Of a DNA stretch of 64,000 nucleotides, positions 48,901-60,900 are shown piece by piece. The position numbers were made by a program, and so were the translations under genes. This DNA is from Corbicula japonica. Taxonomy: Eukaryota > Mollusca > Bivalvia > Venerida > Cyrenidae. Location: assembly GCA_038501625.1 (NCBI GenBank), contig JAZAYU010000009.1, positions 12,080,396-12,144,395 on the forward strand. Reading direction: 5' to 3'. Position 1 is the first letter of the stretch, and each line of letters opens with the position of its first letter. The notes beneath the pieces are model-generated. The model was given only the letters and a program-made list of their open reading frames with translations. It did not search any database and was not told the DNA's origin.

Positions 48901-51900
48901 AATCAGATAGGGTTATGAATTTGGTAAGGAAGTTGGTTTTGACCATGCTTAAGAATAACATCTCCATTAAAGCAAGATATATTCCATCAAATCTAAACAT
49001 TATTGCTGATGCAATTTCTCGTTCACAGTGGGCAAGATTCAGGGCAGCTGCTCCACAGGCAGATCTAGAGCCATCCAGGATCCCACCTCTAATCTGGGAC
49101 ATCTAACCAGTTTAGCCCATAGCCTAATTGAAAGATCTGTGTCCTTAAACACACACAAAACATATGATACTGCAATTGAAAAACTTCACGAATTTAGGTC
49201 ATTGTATCAACTACCCCAGGTCTGGCCTGTGCCAGTTCCTGATCTGTTAAATTTCATTGCATATCTGATGCTTCAAGGTATTTCTGCATCATCAGTTTCA
49301 ACATACATGTCAGGCATAGCTTATGCCCATAAAATAAGAAGCTTAAATGATCCCACAAAGTCGTTTCTAGTTTTCAAAGCCTTGGAAGGCCTTCGGAGGG
49401 TTCAAGGCGGTCCCTCAAAGGACATCAGATCACCAATCACACTGTCAGTTCTAGCAAAAGTGAGGAGCTGTCTGCCCTTTATATGTAAATCTAAGTACGA
49501 AGAAGCATTGTTTGCCGCCTCATTTTCTTTGGCCTTTTTCGCTCTTTTGCGAGTAGGGGAATTTACTGAATCCAATTCAAAGGCTATTGATAAGAAAATT
49601 CTGAAACCAAAGGACGTAAAAATAACCAACACACACATTAGTATCACTGTTCGTTGGTCAAAAACTGACCAACATAGTAAGTCGGTGTGTCTCAACATAC
49701 CAGCTAGAGGCATGCCAGAGTGCCCTGTTCATAACCTGTCAAATTATCTTAAACTCCGCCCATCGGGCAAGAATGAAAATCTTTTCATACACTTTAATGA
49801 TAAATCACTTACTCGCTACCAGTTCTCAGCGGTGCTACGTAAAGCTTTGAAGTTTACAGGTACGGCTGGTCATTTCAGATCACATAGCTTCAGAATTGGT
49901 GGTGCTACATACCTTTATGAATCTGGGGTAACTGAATCACAAATTATGTCAATGGGGAGATGGAAGTCTGAAGCATACACTAGATACATAAGGTCATGTC
50001 TTTAATGCTACCACTCATTCGTTGTGTCACCATCTTCATTTTCCCTATACTTAAAACCCATTAAGAAAGATATACAGATAAATTTAATTATTTCTGGCTT
50101 GGTTTGATGGAGCCTTTTCTTGGGCAGTAACAGAAATGCATACTACTGTCCGGCGTAACCGCCTCTTCCCTCTGAGTGTTCTTAGACCTTAATTTAGTCT
50201 GTCGTCTAACATCAACCAAGCCTTTTCAGGACGTAAAGAAATCTGGATTGCTGGGTCATCAATTGTCTTCTGGCTACACCATTCTACTCGAGGAAGTTAC
50301 AAGGATCAACATTTGGGATTGGCAGATCGTGGTATTCAGATAAAATGGATGGGTCAAAGGGGCCTAATTATGAAAGATCTGGATTCATTATTGGATAAAA
50401 AAATAGACGCAACGCCCAAACCTACAGTAATACTTGTACACTGTGGATCAAATGACTTGACTTTAGAAGGTGTTACTGGTAAAACCTTAGCTGAACAAAT
50501 GAAATGCTCTTTTTTAAGGTATCAGGCTATGTTTAGTGGTTCGCTAATCATATGGTCAGCCATGCTCCAACGTCGTTACTGGCACTATGCTCCACTTGAT
50601 GCAGGTCCAGCCATAGACAGCAGGAGAAAAACTGTCAATAGACTTGTTAAAAAATTTGTCATAGAAAATGGAGGCAAATATATTTCGAATGACTGCTGTA
50701 TAAATGCTAAAGAGATCAGCCTTTTCCGTTCAGACGGAACACATCTCTCAGAAACTGGCCTGAAAATACTTTTGAACCATTGGAAGGCTGCAATCGAAGT
50801 ATTGGCTTTAAATGATGAACATAAAACATTTCCTATTCCTGAGTCGGATAAAAAGGAATAATGAAATTTAACATTTCTTATTTTTTGTGGATGAAAAATC
50901 TTTAGATTTTCAGTGGCGGCCCGGGGAGACAAACGGTATTTGGGGGATATTTGCCTGGCTCCTCCCTTGGCCAGACTTGCTTTATAGCTCGCTGGTTTGT
51001 GTGTTGTGTTTCAATTGTAAAGCCTTTTAAGGTGTTTGTGGTGGGGTAACCTTTGGGTGTCATTGGTACCTCCCTCCACCTCCACGTTTGGAGGGGAGGC
51101 CTAGGGCAGGCTATCTGCCCAGGACCGTTTCAGGGGTACGAGTGATTACGGGCATGCCCCCATACAACCGTCCACTCAAGGTGTTTGCCTAACTTGAGGG
51201 TTTACGACACTATGTTTATCATAGGTCACTGTTTGTCAGTAACGTTTCGGCATTCAGGTCTCCCCGGGTTCCAACAAAAAATCTAAAATAGTAAAAACCT
51301 TTTGCAAAACAAAACCTTAAAAAATGTCTGTGCCAAAAAATTTATTCCACTTCAAGTACTCCATTTAGGTACATAGTAAAATGTATAAATCATTGAACAA
51401 AAAATAAAAGTGTTTATAAACTGGTTTAATGCTATTCTTGTTTGATTTTGCCAACAGTCTCATTGATTCAATTATATTTAAACTAAAGCTGGTCTCTCCT
51501 CGTGATCACATTTTGTCCGTTATTCCCTTCCCCAATGCCAGCACTCCAATAACAACTTATTTACCAAATTGAATATCCCATTTCAGGTTATGTGTATTGC
51601 ATTTAATGTTACCTTAAACAAGTCGACTAGTGAAATAACAGTTGATTTGACATCACTCAGGTGGGATTCATCTACCATGGTCTCTGGATTGTCTACTGTT
51701 GGAACGGAGGGTATAGGCTTGCCAACCAGGTGACGACTTATTACCTGCAAACATATCAGACAGACTAAATTAACTAAAACTTGAGCTAGTACTAAGAATA
51801 TTTAACCCTTTACTCTATTTTAATGCATGTGTGACCAGTATAGATCCAGATCAGTCAGCACATTCGAGCTGTCTGATCAGGATCTGCATGTTTTTCAGTC

Positions 51901-54900
51901 AGAAATAACCTAATGAATCTGAAAGCAGACAGTGCAGATCCTGATCAGACAGCTAAAATGCTATATAGGCCTATGTGTGGAGGAAAGGGTTAATACCCTT
52001 GCAAAACCACAAAAAATTATCTGAAACTGATGCAAATGATAATTATCTTCAAAGTTTAATGTCAATATCTTCAAAAAAATAGGTCTACTCAAGAAGGTTT
52101 TTTAGGAATCCTTTTTAACGAGCATGATCACATAAAAATTGTGACTCAATAATTTACAATGGTTCCCAGCATGTATAAATTTTCAAGTCAATATATTAAA
52201 AACTGTAGGAGCAGACACTATCAAATAATGGACAAACTACAGGAAATTATGTTAAGATAATCTTCAACTGATGCTAAACAATAAATAGTAGAAACAGTTA
52301 AGTGAAAAATATGTCACACTTCTGAACTTAATAATGAACATTAATAAGGAAACAAAGATTTCAAGATGTAGTATAAGTAGTGTGAAAGATATGAACTTGC
52401 ATGTCAACTTTAACCTATAATTCGAAATGGGAAAAGGGCCATAAATGATCAAATGAAAGTTAGAGTTATGTTCTTGGGATACACACTAAATATAATAATG
52501 ATGGGAAACAAGTGTACCAAATTTGGAAAGCCCATTCTATAGTACTTTCTAAGATTAAATGAGGATGCACAAAAACTAAAGGAGTTCTACATATTTTTGT
52601 CAACCAGAAAACAGACAAAGATGGAAAAGATACAACCAAAATCTCTGAATGACACCTTACCTTCTCTACCACAGTGATGACATCGATAAATGTATGTGGC
52701 ATACAACCCTGGGCCAGTCCCAGTAAAATCCCGCAGGAAAACTGTCTGATGTTGGCATCATTATCATTCTCTATGTGACACAGAAGGGGTAATACTATGT
52801 TGTTGATGAGTTCATCCTACAATTATATGATGACAAGAAATTCTGCTCACTGCCAGGTTACATATAATTTATTGTTTTTATCATGTTAGAATCAAATATA
52901 CTTCAACTTCTCTGGCATTTGCACATTAAACTTGTGCCAAGTTCCACTCAATTCCAGTAAGATCATTCTATTTTAATATTTAAAAAAAATCCACTTTTAG
53001 TTAGTAATATGATGCATGAAATTTACTACCAGCAACGGATACTAAAATATGACCTAAAACATCTGATATTACTGAACAATGTAATAAAAATTTTATTTTC
53101 TGTGGGTATACACTCAACATTTAACAACATATGCTTTAAAGTATTTGAGCAACATAAAACAAGAGTGCCAAACTGACACAAAATACGCCCGTCAAAATGC
53201 TGATCATCAAAGTTGTGTAACGATCCGATGAAAATTTTTCGACTTGGAGAGCAGAAACCGCTAATTCAGTTTTTGGACAATTCAAGGGCCATAATTCAGG
53301 AGTGCCTGGGGGGATTTGGCAGGTTATAGAACTTGGTCGAGATATTATGCCCACCAGCATATTCACCAAGTTTGATAAAGACCGGATGAAAACTCTTTGA
53401 CTTAGAGAGCGGAAACAGTAATTTTGGACAATTCAAGGGCCATAATTCAGGAGTGCCTGGGGGGATTTGGCTGGTTATAGAACTTGGTCGAGATATTATG
53501 CCCACCAACATATTCACCAAGTTTGATAAAGACCGGATGAAAACTCTTTGACTTAGAGAACCTAAATCCTTATTTTGGACAATTCAAGGGCCATAATTCA
53601 GGAGTGCATGGAGGGATTTGGCTGGTTATAGAACTTGGTCCAGATATTATGTCCACCAACATATTCACCAAGTTTGATAAAGACAGGACAAAAACTCTGA
53701 CTTAGAGAGTGGAAACCCAAATTTTGGACAATTCAAGGGCCATAATTCAGGAGTGCCTGGAGGGATTTGGCTGGTTATAGAACTTGGTCGAGATATTATG
53801 TCCACCAACATATTCACCAAGTTTGATAAAGACCGGATGAAAACTCGTTGACTTAGAGAGCGGAAACAGTAATTTTGGACAATTCAAGGGCCATTATTCA
53901 GGAGTGCGGGGGGGATTCGGCTGGTTATAGAACTTGGTCGAGATATTATGCCCACCAACATATTCACCAAGTTTGATAAAGACCGGATGATAACTCTTTG
54001 ACTTAGAGAGCGGAAACAGTAATTTTGGACAATTCAAGGGCCATAATTCAGGAGTGCCTGGGGGGATTTGGCTGGTTATAGAACTTGGGCGAGATATTAT
54101 GTCCACCAACATATTCACCAAGTACCAGCCCGGTTAGCTCAGTAGGTAGAGCGTCCGGTTCCGGACTGGGAGGTCGTGGGTTCGATCCCCAGCCGGGTCA
54201 TACCAAAGACTTTAAAAATGGTAGTAATGGCTTCCCTCCTTGGCACTCAGGGTGTAAGGGTTAGCATTACGACCGATTCGGCGGGTGTCGGTATAGGAGG
54301 ACCCACAAGGAGATCCGAAGTCGGAGGTGCTGAGCCTGCAATATGGCGGTCTCCTATCCGCAGCAGCACCTCGCTCACACGCCGAAAAAAAGGTGAACGC
54401 CAAAAAAAAAAAAAAAAAAAATATTCACCAAGTTTGATAAAGATCGGATGAAAACTCTTTGACTTATAGAGCGGAAACCGTGTGGACGCCGCCCGCCCGC
54501 CGCAGGTGTTCCCATAATACGTCCTGTTTTTCAAACGGGCGTATAAAAAGGGAAACCATGCTTATGAAATTATTCATGAACAAAGAGATAATATGCTAAC
54601 GAGTTTATGAATATATACTGATAATTATGTGTTGTTTTAATTATATATAAATATGTAAAGATACCTCATATAAATGCTTGTTAATGCTAAGGATAAAGGA
54701 GAGCACATCCAGGGCTTTTAATCTGATATTTGTCCTCATCTCATTCCTGAAACAACATCACCATGAAAATCAATTTATATGTATACAATATATGCAAGTT
54801 TTATTGTAGTTACAAGGTATTAAAGCTTGATGTATAATGAAGATTTTTCTTGTTTTTTGTCAGTTCTTTTTCCATAATTGTAGAGCACGTAATATTAGCG

Positions 54901-57900
54901 GAGGCTTTTTAATAGAGAATTTACAAAATTATCTCCCCTTATGAGATATCTTTATAATTATGAATCTCATTAGGGTAGGTAATTTTCTCTATATAGTAAG
55001 CAGCTATAAAAATGCCTTCATTCAATCAAAAACACATTAACCCTTTCCTTGATATATACGCATTTTTCCGCATGTGCGACCAGTGTAGATCCAGATCAGC
55101 CGGCACATCCATGCTGTCTGATCAGGATCTGCACTGGTCACATTTTGGTCAGAAATAGCCTAATGATTCAAAAAGCGAACAGTGCAGATCCTGATCAGAT
55201 GGCACAAATGTGCCGGCTGATCTGGATCTAAACTGTTCGCCCTAGCAATAAAGGTTTTTCTATACAGGAAAGGGTTATTTACACTGTATACTAACCTGAA
55301 GTATCTGTCCAGCAGATGAAATAATGCTGATATCCAGCCAAGCTTGGCAGGGTGAATACTCTGTGAGATGTGTGATATCAACAGTATCACCGAATGCTCC
55401 TGAAATAGCACCAAAACATTCCGATGTGCTCATTCATTGGTTAGTTCTTACAGAAAGAAAATTAAGATCTGTAAAAGGTTATCTAAACCCTTACTGTGCA
55501 CAGCATTTGTCAGACTTGAAGACCCACAACAACACATGCACAAAAAATAAAAATTTCCAGTACCTAATTAATGACCATAGGATTGGTCTTTTAAAAGCAT
55601 ATATCTACTGAATATGACATGCATGATATGTTTAATGAACTTACACAACATCTGAACTTACCGGTCTGTTCATGGCACACATTTCTATGATCTTAAAGAA
55701 CCTGTCGACAGATCCTGAGAACTGGCCGTGTTCATACAGCTGTTCTATGAAGGTCAAGGTTTCGTGCAGATCTACAGAGTGCTGCGGGTTGGCCCAATGT
55801 TTTGGATTTGACTGAAACAAAGAGAAATTGTTTTGTAATTATTAAAACCTAAACATATATATGCTATAACTCTTATGGTATTATGTAAATACCACAGATC
55901 AGAAAAGGTTATTTTATGACTTTATCACTAACAGTGAGAAATCTGTTAAATTTTGTTCTGTCCTACTTGTATCTTTAATTTTCAAGGAAAATTTTGCAAT
56001 TTTTTTAAATAAACATTTTTTGTTATAAATTTGGGTTGAAGGATATAAAAATGAGCATGGAAACCAGTCTCAAATCTCAAGCATCTGATTGGCTGAAATG
56101 GCGACCAGTCATGCTCAGCTTTATAACCTTGGGCATTTGTATCGCTAACATTTCAAACTTTACCTCCAGTTGTTTGACATCTATTTCTAGAATGTTGAGG
56201 ACGATATCCCATGTAGAATCAGGCAGATCTTTACCGTACTTCTTGACCAGCCTTTGAACTGACAATGTCACTTCATAACCGATTATAGCACTGCCTAATG
56301 GAAGCACCTTTGTGAAAGAACAAAAAACTTTCAATCCAAATCTTTAAGTTATTATCATAAATGAGTTAAAAAGAGAAAAGTTAGTATCACACTTCATTTT
56401 TTATAAATACCCCTGAGAGTTATGAGTAATTTACTGTCAAAAAGAAGCAAACTTTTTCAAAAGCTAATAACATCAAACATTGTCTCATTGTTAAAGAAAA
56501 CTCAACTATTTTAACCCCTTTCCTCTATATATACATGTATATGACATGGTTGACTGGTGTAAATCCTTATAAAATATACAAAAATAGATGTGATTAATGT
56601 GGGATTTAAACCCATGATTGCCATAATCATTCCTCCAGAAAGATACCTTTTCTGACAGTAAATATCTAAATCAACGATTATGAGATATACTAACATAAGT
56701 AGCCCTACTTACATGAAGAAAGGATGGCAATACTGCCGCAGGTGTGTGCTTGAGGAAAGACACCTTACCAGATCCCCACATGGCCATTCCTATGTAGAAT
56801 ACTGCACCACGTAACAACTCCACAGGCTCTGTCCTGTAGGTATAACAAATTTAACCCTTTACTCTATGAACATGACTTTATCCCACATTAAACCATGTAG
56901 ATCCAGATCAGCAGTCTTATCAGGATTTCACTTGTCACTAGGATTCATACTGTTATTGACCAAGAAGAAAACACAGCAGATCCTGATCAGACTGCTTAGA
57001 TGTGCAGACTGATCTGGATCTAGACTGGTTGCCCATGGGATAAATCCCAAGGAGTCAAGGTTTTATTATTTAGGATCTCATTGGGATCTCTTGCGACATA
57101 AAGTTAAATAACTAACTGATCAATATTTTACCACACTTTACTGTGTTTCTTTTTCATTTTTCCTTGTACACAGTGTGGAAGATGGGGAAGGGGATATTTC
57201 CTGATAGGTTTGAATTTGATTGTTATTGTTGGCATGGGGCAACTGGACATTATACAGATTGACATAACACAGACAGGCAAAGTGACTTCTCATACCAATC
57301 TCAGAAAGCTCCAATCAACTCCAGTGGATACAAGCACTGACACTGTATGCCCACTAGAGTCTTAGTGGGGATGAAAGTGGAGCATTTTGCCAGATGCAAA
57401 CAATTTTCAATTATATCTTACAGAATTTTAAATGTTTCAACTTGGTTTCTTTCCAATTTGGTAAAAATAAAGCCAATTTTCTGTTGCAGGTTTAAATAGT
57501 GTTGATAACACCACCACCATTAACTGTTAAATTATTTTTAGTGTGTAGTAATTGCCAGCTAAAAAATGCAGCTTGATCTGAAATGGTACACTCAAAACTG
57601 ATACAGTGGCAAAGCGTTTTGTGAAATATGGTAAAATTACACTTAAATGCCTGACCAGGGTAAAAGCATTAAACAGCAGGTAATGTTTCATTTTTCTGGA
57701 TGATTATTAAAATGCCTACTTCAACTGAAGCATATTGCACATTGTGTAGATAGCACTGTGTCCATGATGAGTGCCCAACAACTTCTTCATCATCTGTGGA
57801 CGAAAAAAAGTTTAGTATATACAAAACATATGGTCTAAAATCTCCACTAGTGTTACAGTGGTGGAGAATGTGTTTAATGTTGTGGGGGTACACTTTCAAC

Positions 57901-60900
57901 TTCAAAGGAATAATAACATACACGTATGTATTTACACTCAGTGTTTCTATTAAGTTCTAATGCTTTCATGAATCAACTAAATTTCACCATCTTCAAGTTC
58001 TTTTAATCCATCAACACAACAACATTCAGTTGGTCTAACTTGTTGTCCTGGGTTCCATAGTCATACAAAACTACTACAGCTTTCTAGGCATGGAATTCTT
58101 CCTCTTGAAACATAAACATGCATTTCAGAGTTTATTGTTAAATGGCTTTGGTCACAATATCTCCAGCTAAACCACCACAACAAACACTACTGTATTTGAA
58201 GAATTGTTGTATTTTTTCCATTTCATTCAAAATGGCAAGTCATCTTCAAACACGCCTTCCTTGGTGAAAAAAATTTCATTTATATACAAATGATTACGGA
58301 AAATTAATTTCTGTTTTCTGCTGGCACACAACACCCATCCCCAGCTCTTATATGATAATGATTAAGCAAACTCACAGTACCCAGCATATGAATTAATCCA
58401 GATTTTGTTACCTAGCTAATTAAACTGACGTTAATGATCACATATTCCATATAACGAACTAATGGTACCTATTATCTTTTATCGAATTAAACAATTCTAT
58501 TTCTCTTGTACCCAGCATATTAATAAATATCAAGGTACCCAAAACAATATTCAAATAATGACTGACTCACAGCCCAGCTGGGTTCACAGAACTTGGGAAT
58601 GTTCACCATCCTACACAGTGCTAAAACCACATCACGCAGGGTGTGAGAAGGGAGGTAACTGTAGCTCAACACGGACTCTAACATGTCCAGGCTCCACTGA
58701 AATTACACATCTTTTCTTTGCAGCTGATAATCACAATCTAATTTACAATCTCATGTAAGTAAAACCATTTAAATTTGAGTCTAACCCTAGATTTAACTTA
58801 ATTATTTTTAGTAAGTGTAGAAAAGCTATTTCAACTTTTGATTATCATGTTGAATAGCTGCTTTTAGCGTTAAATTGATATAAATTGATCCGGCCATTGA
58901 TTATGGAAATTGCAGAAAATCTCATGTGGTAAGAGACTGAAATCACTGATGAGTCTTACTCCTTCCTTAGATCAAGGTTTCAATCATTTTGTGTATAATG
59001 CATTCGGACTAAAGTTCTGTATATACAGTAATATTGTCGTCCCAGTTTCTTGACAAGTAAAGGCTTTATTTATGTATTATTTTGTTATGGACATATAATG
59101 TTATACATTAATCCTTTCTTCCCTATACATATGCCTTTATGGCATGGGTTAACAGTGTAGATCTAGATCAGCTGGCACATCTGTGCCATCTATCTGGATC
59201 TGCACTGTTCACTTTCAGGTCAGAAACCTAATAACCTAATAAATCAAAAGCAACCAGTTCAGATCCTGTTCAGATTGCACGAATGTGTCAGCTGACAGGA
59301 TATTCACTAGTCAAACAAGTGTAAAAATGTGTTGCATATTCACTAGTCAAACAAGTGTAAAAATGTGTATGTATGGAGTAAAGGGTTAAACAAGAATATC
59401 TGTCATATTTTCCAATTTGTTTATAAAGTCAACAAGAATGGACACTGACTTCATAACATCAATATATAAAATAATACATGTGTCATTGATATGAAATGCT
59501 GAAGTAAAACTTGTGACAGCTAAAACTGATTAGGAAAAGAAGGTAAAATTACTTAGGGTAATTGGAAACCAGTCTAAAACATCCAGCCATTTGATTGGTC
59601 AGTTTGAAGTCTTGATTTAATTCAACCAACCAAGAGACTACAAACTGTTATCTCAGGCCCTAGTATCTATCAGAGGAACACAATCAACCTGAGGCTGGAG
59701 AAACTCTTTGGTTTTTAACTTAAAAGTCTGTGCACAAACCTTTAGTTCCTCAAAATAAAGGTGATCATCCGAGCGAGGTCTGTTACATATCACACAAGTC
59801 TGCCTGGAAAAATAACAACATCAATTGATTACTTTGATGTGATTACTGTAAGGATCATCATCATTAGTTTGAAACTTTTGACAAATTTTGGTGATGGGAA
59901 AGTAAATAACATAGTATGAACTAAACCCTTTACTCCATAGATACACCTTTTAATTCTCATATGCGCCATCTGATCAGGATCTATAGTGCTTTTGCTTTTA
60001 ATTGCATTAGGTTATATCTGACAAAGATGCAACCTGTGTAGATCCAGGTTAGCCGGCACATTCATTGCACATACATTAAAATGGGTATATATGGAGTAAA
60101 AGGTTAACCCTTTCCTGTTTAGATACGCATTTTTACGCATGTGCGACCAGTGTAGATCCAGATCAGCCGGCACATCCGTGCCTTCTGATCAGGATCTGCA
60201 CTGGTCGCATTTTGGTCATAAATAAGATAATGAATCAAAAAGCGAACAGTTTAGATCCTGATCAGATGGCATGGATGTGCCGGCTGATCTGGATCTAAAC
60301 TGTTCGCCCTAGCAATAAAGGTGTGTCTATACAGGAAAGGGTTAAAGAAAAGGCTGTACCTTTATCTAACTTGTGATGATCTTGATAAATACCTGACCCT
60401 TTGTCCCCTGAATTGATGTAATAGGCTCACCTCTCAATCAATTTCATTTGGTGTTCATAGGGGTGTTATGTCAGAGACTTGTTAACAAATGTTTTATGGA
60501 ATATTTATAGAGCTTGATACTACATGCTATTTTGTTGACCCATTTTCTAATCATGAATAATTTTATACCTTCAACTGCTAAATTTTTTTTTCATAAATAT
60601 CACAAAAATAATTTGCCAGACACTACTGATTATTAGTTTCAAAACAAAAAACAACAAACAAACAAATTAATTATGAATCCAGATATGTTTGGCAGGAACC
60701 TGTTCTTCATGATATCCAACCCATTCCATATTTTTGTGGAAATAGGAAAAGAAAACAAGATTTTTTTCAGTTTTATCCAGGAATGGGTAATGATGTTGAA
60801 AGATCAAGAGAAAGAGAGGGAAATATAATCTGATTTGATTGGAATAATTGTTTTTCATGTTTGATGATAAACTACCATTCTGTTCATAAGGTACTGATTC

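Larger units (their letters stand above)
46430..51300 (+). mobile_element. Tyrosine-recombinase retrotransposon (Ngaro/DIRS-like) with SGNH-hydrolase frame
   Basis: About 4.9 kb in the TSC2 intron between exons 13 and 14, antisense to TSC2. Gene order: gag, RT-RNase H, tyrosine recombinase, SGNH hydrolase. There is no protease or DDE integrase, no long terminal repeats, and no methyltransferase (which DIRS1-type elements carry). This fits Ngaro-like YR elements best. The ends are uncertain: a 22-base direct duplication GCACAGCAGGAGTCTATTTC at 46437-46480 marks the left side, and a region with CCCGGGGAGAC inverted copies (50925 and 51262) marks the right. I could not find the split direct repeats expected for Ngaro. 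Single-base frame breaks in gag and RT indicate an inactive copy. Confidence 0.85.

Noticed and set aside
46437..51300. LTR retrotransposon
   Set aside because: No long terminal repeats, protease or DDE integrase; the recombinase is of tyrosine type.
54126..54200. Functional tRNA-Arg(CCG) gene
   Set aside because: The D arm, anticodon arm and T loop look right, but the acceptor and T stems need a shifted base. The sequence also continues into a 200-base body with poly-A and a target duplication, so it is a SINE head.
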